A stretch of DNA of 64,000 bases from Alphaproteobacteria bacterium (GTDB lineage Bacteria; Pseudomonadota; Alphaproteobacteria; Micavibrionales; Micavibrionaceae). The notes beneath the pieces were generated by a model. That model saw only the letters and a list, made by a program, of their open reading frames with translations. It ran no database searches and was not told the origin of the DNA. Position 1 is the stretch's first letter, and every line of letters starts with the position of its first letter. Where the stretch lies: contig JAACPE010000007.1 of NCBI GenBank assembly GCA_009995595.1, forward strand, positions 1 through 64,000, in the 5' to 3' direction. Positions 18,359 to 27,239 of the stretch are shown here, piece after piece. Position numbers and translations under genes: made by a program.

Positions 18359-19329
18359 CTATTGTTGGTGGCGGTTTATCGGGTTTGATCGCAGCGCAGA
18401 AACTGAAGGACTCATTTGAAGTTACCATTTTTGAAAAGGCGCGTGGGGTTGGGGGGCGCATGTCAACGCGCCGCGCTGATCCATATCAATTTGATCATGG
18501 CGCGCAATATTTCACAGCACGATCAAAAACTTTTCAAACGTTTTTGAAATCTCACATAGCAACTGGTCTGGTACAAGAATGGCCTGCAAAAATCCTTACT
18601 TTAGAAAAAAACAAAAAGCCTTATAAACGCGATTGGTTCGAGCCGCATTATGTTTGCACTCCTGGTATGAGTAGTTTATGCAAGTATCTTGCCCGGGATA
18701 TTTCGTGCGTTTTTTCTGCCGAAATAACGGCGATGGAACGTAACAATAATCAATGGAATTTGGTTGATAAATCAGGGATAAGATATGAAAATTTTGATTG
18801 GGTGATTGTTACCGCTCCCTCTCATCAAGCGGCCTCTTTGTTGCCTTCTGATTTTAAAGATATTGAGAGCATAAAAGATGTTCAAATGACAGGATGTTAC
18901 AGCGTGATGCTTGGATTTGAAAACTTGCCGAAATTGAACTGGGATGTAGCTATACCTAAAGGTTCTTTAATTGGTTGGATGGCCGTGAACTCCTTAAAGC
19001 CTGCTCGGGCTTCTGCGCCATCTATTATAGTCCAAACAACAAATGAATGGGCAGATCACTATATGGATGAAGACATGGAGGCTATGGGGGAAATTATTAT
19101 CCAAGAATTTTGCGATCTCTCTGGTATTTCATTAAATAATATCGCTCACAGCGCGACACATCGTTGGAAATACGCCAACACACTTATGCCAGCAAATCAG
19201 CCTTTCTTTTTGGACGCAGATCAAAAAATCGGTGTTTGTGGGGACTGGTGTATTGAAGGACGTGTTGAATCAGCTTTTTTAAGCGCTGATTCAATCTCAA
19301 ACGCACTTAGTAATTGCTGTTTACTATAA
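18337..19329 (+). CDS. FAD-dependent oxidoreductase, renalase-like
   Basis: A GTG at 18337 is the likely start: AAGGGG lies about 8 bases upstream, whereas a TTG at 18331 would be too close. The N terminus is the FAD-binding motif IAIVGGGLSGLIAAQKL, followed by FEKARGVGGRMSTRR and FDHGAQYFTAR, which are characteristic of the renalase/amine-oxidase-like NAD(P)-binding family. The C terminus has GVCGDWCIEGRVESAFLS, the second FAD contact. 330 residues. It overlaps the end of the sugar dehydrogenase gene by 22 bases; whether it belongs to the sugar pathway is unclear. Confidence 0.82.
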   Translation: MSKQSKIAIVGGGLSGLIAAQKLKDSFEVTIFEKARGVGGRMSTRRADPYQFDHGAQYFTARSKTFQTFLKSHIATGLVQEWPAKILTLEKNKKPYKRDWFEPHYVCTPGMSSLCKYLARDISCVFSAEITAMERNNNQWNLVDKSGIRYENFDWVIVTAPSHQAASLLPSDFKDIESIKDVQMTGCYSVMLGFENLPKLNWDVAIPKGSLIGWMAVNSLKPARASAPSIIVQTTNEWADHYMDEDMEAMGEIIIQEFCDLSGISLNNIAHSATHRWKYANTLMPANQPFFLDADQKIGVCGDWCIEGRVESAFLSADSISNALSNCCLL

Positions 19330-19412
19330 TTTAAGTTCGTAAAACATCCTAAGCGTGTTAGCGTCAGGATCATTAACGATATTACTATAAAAAATGAACA
19401 GGGATAATAAAC

Positions 19413-19583
19413 ATGAGTGATTTAACACTATCTGATCTTAACAGTGGCATGTGCCGATGGCCTTTTGGCAATCCAGAAGATAAAGAGTTTCACTTTTGTG
19501 GAGATCTTTGTGATCATTCTTTGCCTTATTGCCCAACACATATGGTAAAAGCACAAGCGCCCTCACGAAAGTCTAAATCTTAG
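19413..19583 (+). CDS. Short GcrA-like protein (C-terminal domain only)
   Basis: A 56-residue frame, easy to miss. It reads LNSGMCRWPFGNPED, then FHFCGDLCDHSLPYCPTHM, matching the conserved C-terminal region of GcrA cell-cycle regulators (CRWPxGxP ... FxFCG ... YCxxH). The N-terminal DNA-binding helix-turn-helix of full GcrA is absent. GcrA works with the methylase CcrM and sigma-70 in alphaproteobacteria. The short form may bind RNA polymerase or act as a modulator, but that is inference. An AGGGA precedes the ATG by about 9 bases. It stands alone between the sugar cluster and the iron permease gene. Confidence 0.75.
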   Translation: MSDLTLSDLNSGMCRWPFGNPEDKEFHFCGDLCDHSLPYCPTHMVKAQAPSRKSKS

Positions 19584-19658
19584 TTTTTACTATACCGATA
19601 TTGCAACTCTTATGGTTTCTTTTAGAATATTAAAACCAAATCGGGTTGAAAGTTTTTA

Positions 19659-21188
19659 ATGAGCTATATTCCTTACTTATGTATTGTTTTGTTCCTCTTG
19701 TCCCCACTAATGGGGCTCGGCGTTTTAAGCTTTTCTGAAAATAGCGAGATTTTCTCCTTTCTTGTTCAAAACGTCTTATTGGACACAATCCTTAATTCGG
19801 TTTTTATTGTGTTTATTGTTCTGGTCGGGACGTTCATTATCGGGGCGGGCTGTGCATGGGCTATTACACGTTATAACTTTTGGGGGCAAAGGATTTTGCA
19901 ATGGGGCTTAATTGTCCCATTGGCTTTTCCTGCCTATATTACGGCTTATGCCTATACGGATATGCTGGATTTTATTGTGCCGCATATACGCTCTCCCCTT
20001 GGCGCAGCAGTTATTATGACGTTGTGTCTGTATCCTTATGTGTTTATTTTTGCGCGTAATGGCTTCATGAAACAGGCACAAAATCAAATAGAAGCAGCAA
20101 GTTTGATGGGCGCTTCACAATGGGATCAATTTACAAAAATTGCCTTACCAGCGGCGCGGCCATCAATTTTTGTTGGTCTTTCACTTGTAGTCATGGAAAC
20201 ATTGGCAGATTACGGCACAGTGTCTTATTTTGGCGTGCGTGTTTTTTCAACAGTTATTTATGATGCATGGGCCGGATACGGCGACATTCATGCTGCGGCG
20301 CGTCTTTCTTTAATTTTGCTGTCATTTATGATGATTGTTTTATTTCTTGAACGCCATAGTCGCGGACAAATGAAATTTTTTAATATCAAAGGCTCAGGCA
20401 GTCAACTTGTTTCTCAAAAAAAACTCAAGGGCTGGAAATCAATCTTACTTTTTATGATCTGTACCATACCTGTGATCGCAGGATTTATTATTCCTATGGG
20501 TATTTTGATACAGCTGAGTGCTCAAGACATCATAAAGAGCCCGGATAAATTAGAATTTTTTGCCTCATCACTACCCTATATTAAAAATACGCTTATCCTA
20601 GCTGTGACGGCAGGAGTATTTGGCATCATGATTGCTTTTGGCTTAGCGATAATAAAGCGTGATACAAACAGACCAGTGATTGCCCATTTGTATCAAGTCG
20701 CTGGCTTTGGATATGCTCTACCTGGTGTGATTTTAGGTTTAGGTCTTTTGATCATATCTGGTTTTATACAAAACCATTTAGGGTTGCTTCTTTCAGGGTC
20801 TTTTATCTTTTTGATTGTTGGATATATTATTCGTTTTTTAACAATTCCTCTTCAAGGGCTAGACGCTGCGTTTGAAAAAATAAGCCCGAATTTAGATCAA
20901 GCTGCACGGCTTTTACGAAAAAATAAACTCTCAGAATTCTGGCATGTTCGTGTGGTTTTACTGCGCCCAGCATTACTGAGCGCGCTCTTACTTCTCATGG
21001 TCGATGTGATCAAAGAACTTCCACTGACAATAATTCTAAGGCCTTTCAATTTTGATACGCTGGCGGTTCATGTATATCATCTGGCTTCTGATGAACGCCT
21101 CGTGCAGGCTGCATTTCCATCACTTTTAATTGCTATAAGTGGTCTTATTCCTGTCCTCATTTTATCGCGCTTTATGCGATCTAATTAG
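19659..21188 (+). CDS. Ferric-iron ABC transporter permease (FbpB/SfuB type)
   Basis: 509 residues with about 12 helices in two fused permease halves. Each half has an EAA-type loop: IEAASLMGASQWDQFTKIALP in part, and a second around LDQAARLLRKNKLSEFW. AFPAYITAYAYTDMLDF is typical of iron permeases of this group. It imports Fe(III) delivered by the binding protein encoded convergently at 21185-22213; the two genes overlap at their 3' ends by 4 bases. The ATPase lies beyond it at 22307. Confidence 0.9.
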   Translation: MSYIPYLCIVLFLLSPLMGLGVLSFSENSEIFSFLVQNVLLDTILNSVFIVFIVLVGTFIIGAGCAWAITRYNFWGQRILQWGLIVPLAFPAYITAYAYTDMLDFIVPHIRSPLGAAVIMTLCLYPYVFIFARNGFMKQAQNQIEAASLMGASQWDQFTKIALPAARPSIFVGLSLVVMETLADYGTVSYFGVRVFSTVIYDAWAGYGDIHAAARLSLILLSFMMIVLFLERHSRGQMKFFNIKGSGSQLVSQKKLKGWKSILLFMICTIPVIAGFIIPMGILIQLSAQDIIKSPDKLEFFASSLPYIKNTLILAVTAGVFGIMIAFGLAIIKRDTNRPVIAHLYQVAGFGYALPGVILGLGLLIISGFIQNHLGLLLSGSFIFLIVGYIIRFLTIPLQGLDAAFEKISPNLDQAARLLRKNKLSEFWHVRVVLLRPALLSALLLLMVDVIKELPLTIILRPFNFDTLAVHVYHLASDERLVQAAFPSLLIAISGLIPVLILSRFMRSN

Positions 21189-22213
21189 GGAAAATTAATC
21201 TCATCAAAAATCATTTGTGCTTGCGTTTGATGCACCCCAAATTCTGATACATTAAGGTCTTGTGATTTAAATTCCATATAAGGCGATAGCGCGTCAGGAA
21301 CGTCAATATTATCTAAAACTGGATATTCATTATTACCGCTAGCGAAATAAGATTGTGCCTGATCTGTCGTCAGATATTCCAAAAATTTAACGGCTGCTTC
21401 TTTATTATCTGCATTCGCTAAAACGCCAGCGCCTGAGATGTTCACATGCACTCCATCTGTTTTTTGATTGGGGTAGATAATATCTGTTTTTGCAATAATA
21501 TCTTTATCCTCTTGTGCATCAGAGCGCTTGAGGCGGAAGAAATAATAACTATTCACAAGCGCCACATCACAAACACCCTCTACAACAGCGCGAATTTGAT
21601 CTGTGTCACCACCTTGTGGTTTTCTTGCAAGATTGTTTAAAACCCCTACTGCCCATTCTTTGGCACTCTCTTGCCCATGCAACGCAATAAAGCTCGCCAT
21701 TAAGGAGAGGTTATAAATATTGCTTGCTGAGCGTATACAAACGCGCCCTTTCCATTTCGCATCAGTTAAATCTTCATAGGTTTTGATTTCATCTGGCATA
21801 ACAGTTTCAGTATTATAGACAATGACGCGCGCCCGTTTTGAAAATCCAAACCAATGCCCCTTGGGATCTTTAAGCGTATCTCTAATACGCGTTTTTAAAA
21901 TGTCGGACTGAATGGGCTCAAATAAACCTGCTTCCTGTGCCCGCCAAAGGCGACCTGAATCCACAGCAATAAATAAATCGGCGGGGCTGGCTTTGCCTTC
22001 TTGTTTTAACCGTGCAATCAGCGCATCGTCCTTTCCATCCACACGCTGAATTTTAATCCCTGTTTGCGCAGTAAAATTATCATACAAAGCTTCATCCGTA
22101 TCATAATGGCGCGATGAATAAATGTGCAATACCTCCTCATTTTGCTGGGCATAGGCCGCAAACCCACAAAAAGGTAAGACGATGAGAAGAGTAAGAAGGG
22201 TTATAATCTTCAT
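21185..22213 (-). CDS. Ferric-iron ABC transporter periplasmic binding protein (FbpA/FutA type)
   Basis: Start chosen at 22213, giving a signal peptide MKIITLLTLLIVLPFCGFAA ending near AYAQ; an upstream in-frame codon would read through the Fur box region. Mature part begins EVLHIYSSRHYDTDEALYDNF, typical of iron-binding family members. The paired tyrosines that coordinate iron are visible in LVNSYYFFRLKR. 342 residues. Transcribed divergently from the ATPase gene across a Fur-type operator, so expected to be induced when iron is short. Confidence 0.92.
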   Translation of the reverse strand: MKIITLLTLLIVLPFCGFAAYAQQNEEVLHIYSSRHYDTDEALYDNFTAQTGIKIQRVDGKDDALIARLKQEGKASPADLFIAVDSGRLWRAQEAGLFEPIQSDILKTRIRDTLKDPKGHWFGFSKRARVIVYNTETVMPDEIKTYEDLTDAKWKGRVCIRSASNIYNLSLMASFIALHGQESAKEWAVGVLNNLARKPQGGDTDQIRAVVEGVCDVALVNSYYFFRLKRSDAQEDKDIIAKTDIIYPNQKTDGVHVNISGAGVLANADNKEAAVKFLEYLTTDQAQSYFASGNNEYPVLDNIDVPDALSPYMEFKSQDLNVSEFGVHQTQAQMIFDEINFP

Positions 22214-22255
22214 GGTAGGTCTTTCTTGATATTTTATATAGTATCTAACCCAAAT

Positions 22256-22268
22256 GATAATAATTATC
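22256..22268. promoter_or_regulatory. Fur box in the divergent iron-transport promoter
   Basis: GATAATAATTATC is a 6-1-6 inverted repeat (GATAAT-n-ATTATC), the core of Fur operators. It lies 43 bases before the binding-protein start and 39 bases before the ATPase start, so Fur-Fe(II) could repress both genes. Confidence 0.8.
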
Positions 22269-22306
22269 AATTGCATTTTACCCTAAAATTATTGCATATT
22301 GGCCTT

Positions 22307-23407
22307 ATGCAATATGATGTGTCTCAAACTAACGTCCTATCGGTCAACGCCGTCTCTTTTACCTACCAAGGGGCGCGGCAGGAAACTTTGCGCGCGATTA
22401 ATGATGTTTCTTTTACCTTGAAACAAGGTGAATTTTTCAGTCTTTTGGGGCCGTCAGGCTGCGGTAAAAGCACGCTTTTAAGGTTAATAGCGGGGCTTCA
22501 ATCGCCTGATAAAGGCGTTATTGATATTCATTCTATGTCTAATACGCCACGAAAAGTAGGTATGGTTTTTCAAGATTTGGCGCTTTTTCCGCATATGACC
22601 GTTGCTAAAAACATTGAGTTTGCCATCAAACATATGCCGCGCGCAGATCGGAAAACCCGCATTGATGAGGTATTGCATCTTGTAAGATTAACAACCAAGC
22701 GTGATCATTATCCCCATACTTTATCAGGCGGGCAGCAGCAACGCCTTGCTTTGGCGCGCTCATTAGCGCCAAAGCCTGATCTTATTTTACTGGATGAGCC
22801 TTTTGCTTCACAAGATGTCAGCCTGCGCCGTTCCATACGCAATGACGTTATTGATATCCTTAAACAAAGCGACGTTGCGGCTATTTTAGTGACACATGAC
22901 CCAGAAGAGGCAATGTACTTTGCTGATCGTATGGCGATCATGCGGGCGGGGCATATTGAACAAATTGGGACGCCGCAAGAGCTGTACCAAAACCCTATGA
23001 ATGCCTTTGTTGCCTCGTTTTTTGGCGATATAAACATTGTAGAAGGGGTTATAGAAAAAGGCTTTTTGAATACGCCCGTCGGTGTAATCCCTGCTCATCA
23101 TTTTCAAGAAGGGGCAAATGTGCAGGCGGTCATCCGCCCTGAGGCCATAAAAATACAAAGCCATGATCCTGCAATAGATCATCACTCTTTTGAACATGCT
23201 CATACTCATGCTCTTTTGAGGCACACAAGATATTTAGGACAATCGACACAACTCTCACTTATCACTAAAGATATTGATGACGGTCAAGCAGTTACAATCT
23301 CTCTTAATGCGCGCATACCCGATATGCCAATTGATGCGAATACTCAAAATGATCTCTACGATATATTCGTTGATAACGACCAAGTTCTCTTATTCGAAAA
23401 AAAGTAG
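22307..23407 (+). CDS. Ferric-iron ABC transporter ATPase (FbpC type)
   Basis: Start taken as the ATG at 22307 (MQYDVSQTNV), since the longer frame would begin inside the Fur box region. Walker A is GPSGCGKSTLLR, signature LSGGQQQRLALAR, Walker B LILLDEPFAS, switch His in VTHDPEEA. A C-terminal regulatory (TOBE-like) domain follows from about residue 245 (VEGVIEKGF, AVIRPEAIKI). 366 residues. Powers iron uptake with the permease at 19659 and binding protein at 21185. Confidence 0.92.
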   Translation: MQYDVSQTNVLSVNAVSFTYQGARQETLRAINDVSFTLKQGEFFSLLGPSGCGKSTLLRLIAGLQSPDKGVIDIHSMSNTPRKVGMVFQDLALFPHMTVAKNIEFAIKHMPRADRKTRIDEVLHLVRLTTKRDHYPHTLSGGQQQRLALARSLAPKPDLILLDEPFASQDVSLRRSIRNDVIDILKQSDVAAILVTHDPEEAMYFADRMAIMRAGHIEQIGTPQELYQNPMNAFVASFFGDINIVEGVIEKGFLNTPVGVIPAHHFQEGANVQAVIRPEAIKIQSHDPAIDHHSFEHAHTHALLRHTRYLGQSTQLSLITKDIDDGQAVTISLNARIPDMPIDANTQNDLYDIFVDNDQVLLFEKK

Positions 23408-23511
23408 TTTGTCCCGCGCTGACATCACTATATCATAACTACATTATTTCAAGGCTAGCCAATCGGCACAAAGCCTGCTTCTTTTGAAAAATTTAGATAA
23501 AGCGAGATCGC

Positions 23512-25224
23512 ATGAAAGAAAGTCCTCTTCTTGAAGTTTTTATGAATGTCGGATTTTTTCTTGTCATTGCGGCGCTTATTATTCCTTTACTCAAGCGATT
23601 TAAAATCCCGCCTGTTTTGGGATATTTGATGGCTGGCATTCTCTTTGGCCCTGAGGGGTTGGGCGAATACGTGACCGAAATGCCTTTTTTGGAATATGTT
23701 ACTTTACACGATAACGGTAGTTTGCAGCTTTTGTCTGAGCTGGGGATTGTTTTCCTCCTTTTTGTTATTGGCTTAGAAGTTACCCCGCGTAAGCTATGGC
23801 AAATGAAGGGATTAGTTTTTGGCCTAGGCGCCGCACAAGTTGTTATTTCTTCGTGTGTTATCGGTCTTATTGCCTATTTTTGGGGTAATTCGTTACAAGC
23901 TTCCATTTTGCTTGGGCTTGGTTTATCGCTATCTTCAACGGCAATTATTACGCAATGGCTCCATGAGAAAAAATTATTTAATACTCGCGCTGGAAAGACG
24001 AGTTTCAGTATTTTATTGTTTCAAGACTTAGCAGTTATTCCAATCCTTATCCTTATTACAATTTTTTCTGCCAATATGGGGTCTGGTCTCATTGGATATA
24101 TATCGCTCTTACTTTTTAAAATGCTGCTTGCTGTTACGGCAATTGTGATTATTGGTAAATATTTTGTCCGTCCCGTTTTCTCGTTTTCAAATAAATATGG
24201 CGGTTCAGAGGTGTTTATCGCCCTAAGCTTGCTTGTTATAGTGGTCAGCGCTTCTATCGCGGGCGTTGTTGGTTTATCACTTGCTCTGGGCGCTTTTATT
24301 GGTGGTTTACTTCTTGCTGAAACTCAATACAGCCATGAAATATCATTAATCATTGTCCCTTTTAAAAGTATGCTTTTGGGTATTTTCTTTATGGCATTTG
24401 GGATGTCTATTGATGTTGATTTTATCATGGAAAAACCCGCACTTTTAATGCTGTCTGTTTTGGGGTTATTGGCTATTAAAGGGATTATTATTTATGGGCT
24501 CTGCCGCCTATGGCGCATTCCAAATTCTGCGGCGATGGAAAGTGCCATATTACTACCCCAAGCGGGTGAATTTGGCCTTTTGGTTGTCGGCTCCGCCATT
24601 ACATTTGGCATTCTTGATAATAATGTGGGTCAGTTCATGTTTTTAACAATCGGTTTAACAATGTTTTTAACCCCCTTAATGACACCAATTTCACAGAAAA
24701 TTGGCCTTGCTCTTCATAATAAAAACAACGAGGAATTGCCTGAGGAAGAACATCCGCCTGAGGATGACCTGCGTGGCCATGTTGTCATTTTAGGATATGG
24801 GCGTATGGGTCAAACAGTAGCCGATATACTGGCAACCGAAGGGATCAAAAATATTGCCTTTGATAAAAAAATAGATAGCGTCAATCAAGGCCGGCGCCAA
24901 AACAGGCCTGTCTATTATGGTGATGTGACCCGTAAATCAACTTTAAATGCCGCGCACGTCGAGGCGGCAAGTTCTGTTGTGATCACGATTGATAATACAG
25001 ACTGCATTCGCAAGATCATTGAAAACGTGAGGGAAATTTCAAGTGATGTCGCGCTTATTATCCGAACACGAAGAAGAGCAGATTTAGTCGATATACAATT
25101 GCCCGAACGAACCTATATCGTGCCTGAATATCTATCAGCGGGTTTGGTTTTGGCTGAAAAGGCTCTAGAATATGCGGGCTATAGCGCTGATGAAGCCCAT
25201 ACAATTGTTAAAAATGAAAGCTAA
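23512..25224 (+). CDS. Kef-type monovalent cation/proton antiporter (CPA2) with TrkA-N domain
   Basis: 570 residues. The first about 400 form 12-13 helices of a CPA2 exchanger (LGYLMAGILFGPEGLG, GLSLSSTAIITQWL, LLFQDLAVIPILIL). A cytoplasmic RCK/TrkA-N domain begins about residue 420 with the nucleotide motif HVVILGYGRMGQTVADIL and an acidic residue after the second strand (AFDKKID). It probably exports K+ for H+ across the inner membrane, gated by a nucleotide or thiol. Alone, between the iron genes and recQ. Confidence 0.9.
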   Translation: MKESPLLEVFMNVGFFLVIAALIIPLLKRFKIPPVLGYLMAGILFGPEGLGEYVTEMPFLEYVTLHDNGSLQLLSELGIVFLLFVIGLEVTPRKLWQMKGLVFGLGAAQVVISSCVIGLIAYFWGNSLQASILLGLGLSLSSTAIITQWLHEKKLFNTRAGKTSFSILLFQDLAVIPILILITIFSANMGSGLIGYISLLLFKMLLAVTAIVIIGKYFVRPVFSFSNKYGGSEVFIALSLLVIVVSASIAGVVGLSLALGAFIGGLLLAETQYSHEISLIIVPFKSMLLGIFFMAFGMSIDVDFIMEKPALLMLSVLGLLAIKGIIIYGLCRLWRIPNSAAMESAILLPQAGEFGLLVVGSAITFGILDNNVGQFMFLTIGLTMFLTPLMTPISQKIGLALHNKNNEELPEEEHPPEDDLRGHVVILGYGRMGQTVADILATEGIKNIAFDKKIDSVNQGRRQNRPVYYGDVTRKSTLNAAHVEAASSVVITIDNTDCIRKIIENVREISSDVALIIRTRRRADLVDIQLPERTYIVPEYLSAGLVLAEKALEYAGYSADEAHTIVKNES

Positions 25225-25232
25225 ATAAGTTT

Positions 25233-27059
25233 TTAGCGGTTTAATTCATCAAGAAATAACTGCCCGTATTTATCCAGTTTTGATTTCCCTACGCCGGGAA
25301 TATTACTCATCGCTGCCAAATTAGAGGGTTTAAAGAGCACCATTTCAATGAGTGTCTTGTCATGAAAAACCACATAAGGTGGCACGTTGTTTTCTTTTGC
25401 AATATTCATCCTTAATGCTTTGAGCGCCATAAAAAGCGTCTGATCACACTCACGCTCAAGCATAAGAGCAGGATCTGTTTTTGTAGAAGAGTTTGAGGAG
25501 GCCCCGCCAACTGATTTGGGATCAAGGCGTAGTAATAAAGCCGGTTTTGTTTTAAGGAAATCGACGCCCTCTTGGGTTATTTTAATGGCGCCATGTGCGT
25601 CCATATCGACATATAATAACCCACGCGCGACAAGCTGGCGTAACAGGCTTTGCCATTCTTTACTTGTATGTTCTGTTCCAATACCAAAGGTGCTTAAGGA
25701 CTGATGCCCTAGGTTTTTAATGCGCTCATTGGTTTGGCCAAGCAATACATCAATAACGTATCCGCCGCCATAAATTTGCCCTGTACGCAATATACAGGAC
25801 ATTATTTTCTGCGCGGCAATCGACCCATTAAATGTTTCAGGTGGACTCAGACAGGTATCACAATTGCCGCATGGCTCCCCATCATCATTAAAATAATTGA
25901 GTAAAACCTGACGGCGGCAGGTGGCAGTTTCACAATACCCTAAAAACGCAGTGAGTTTTTGACGGCTGATGCGTTTTTGTGCCTCGGGTGCGTCAGACCC
26001 TTCAATCATCTGGCGCTGTAATGCTAAATCCTGAAGCCCGTAGACCATCCACGCAACAGCAGGCAATCCATCACGCCCCGCGCGGCCTGTTTCTTGGTAA
26101 TAGGCTTCAATATTTTTAGGCAAATCTAAATGCGCGACAAATCTTACATCGGGCTTATCAATTCCCATGCCAAAGGCAATGGTTGCCACCATGATAACGC
26201 CTTCTTCTTTAATAAAACGCTCTTGGTTATGGGCGCGCAGATCTTGGTCAAGACGCGCATGATAAGCAAGGGCATTATATCCTTGCCCCACAAGCCATTT
26301 GGCTGTCTCTTCAACTTTTTTGCGAGAGAGGCAATAAATAATCCCGCTTTCCCCTTCGTTGCGTGCCTTTAAAAACCGCATCAATTGACTGCGCGGATTA
26401 TCTTTAATCGAGACATAATACGATATATTCGGGCGATCAAATCCTGCGACATAAAGCTTGGGTAGGGATAAGCGCTCTATAATGTCTTTGCGCGTTGCCA
26501 TGTCTGCGGTTGCGGTGACGGCGATGCAGGGCGTCTTTGGATAACGCGTTCTTAAAATTGATACTTGCCGATATTCGGGTCTAAAATCATGGCCCCACTG
26601 TGAAATACAATGTGCCTCATCAATCGCAAAAAGGGCAATTGGGATATTATCCAAAATATCAAGAAACCCATCATTCACTAGGCGTTCAGGCGCGACATAA
26701 ACCATATCGAGCGCCCCGCGGCGCAAGTTATCATATGTATCCCGTAGCGCGCCAGATTCAATGCCTGAGTGAATGGCAGCGGCCTTAACGCCAGCTTCGC
26801 GTAAGGCAATCACCTGATCATTCATGAGCGCAATGAGCGGGGAGACTATAATCCCTGTGCCGTGCATGCAAATAGAGGGAATTTGGTAGCAAAGGGATTT
26901 GCCACTGCCTGTTGGCATCAAAACCCCGCAACTTTGTCCTGCGATCAAATCATTGATAATCTGCTCTTGCTCCCCCCGGAATGCTTTATAACCGAAAACG
27001 GATGATAAAACGTCTTTTGGAGAGAGTGTGATTTGTTGCTTTAGGGCGGTACTTTGCAT
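25233..27059 (-). CDS. recQ: ATP-dependent DNA helicase RecQ
   Basis: 608 residues from an ATG at 27059 (a TTG two codons earlier is possible). Helicase motif I is LMPTGSGKSLCYQIP, motif II AIDEAHCISQWGHDFRPEY, motif VI YYQETGRAGRDG. The RQC zinc site has its cysteines in TCRRQVLLNYF and CGNCDTC. A C-terminal HRDC domain is visible (VPPYVVFHDKTLIEM, IPGVGKSKLDKYG). It unwinds DNA 3' to 5' during recombinational repair. Convergent with the antiporter gene. Confidence 0.96.
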   Translation of the reverse strand: MQSTALKQQITLSPKDVLSSVFGYKAFRGEQEQIINDLIAGQSCGVLMPTGSGKSLCYQIPSICMHGTGIIVSPLIALMNDQVIALREAGVKAAAIHSGIESGALRDTYDNLRRGALDMVYVAPERLVNDGFLDILDNIPIALFAIDEAHCISQWGHDFRPEYRQVSILRTRYPKTPCIAVTATADMATRKDIIERLSLPKLYVAGFDRPNISYYVSIKDNPRSQLMRFLKARNEGESGIIYCLSRKKVEETAKWLVGQGYNALAYHARLDQDLRAHNQERFIKEEGVIMVATIAFGMGIDKPDVRFVAHLDLPKNIEAYYQETGRAGRDGLPAVAWMVYGLQDLALQRQMIEGSDAPEAQKRISRQKLTAFLGYCETATCRRQVLLNYFNDDGEPCGNCDTCLSPPETFNGSIAAQKIMSCILRTGQIYGGGYVIDVLLGQTNERIKNLGHQSLSTFGIGTEHTSKEWQSLLRQLVARGLLYVDMDAHGAIKITQEGVDFLKTKPALLLRLDPKSVGGASSNSSTKTDPALMLERECDQTLFMALKALRMNIAKENNVPPYVVFHDKTLIEMVLFKPSNLAAMSNIPGVGKSKLDKYGQLFLDELNR

Positions 27060-27215
27060 GGTCAAACCATAAAGGAAACGCTAAGCTTAAGTCTAATATC
27101 AAATTGCCCAGCGCCTGCTTTACCCCAAGGCGTCTGTTAAAAAGCCGCCGCTTCATGCTATTTTATCTAAAACTAGACAATTTGTCTGTTTCCTCGTATT
27201 TATGGGGCTTAAAAC

Positions 27216-27224
27216 TGGTATAAT
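27216..27224 (+). promoter_or_regulatory. Extended -10 promoter before the unknown gene and argG
   Basis: TGGTATAAT is a perfect -10 hexamer with the TGn extension. The start of transcription would fall about 27231, leaving a very short leader before the ATG at 27240. No clear -35 box is seen at 17 bases. Confidence 0.45.
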
Positions 27225-27239
27225 AAGGTTATAAAGACG

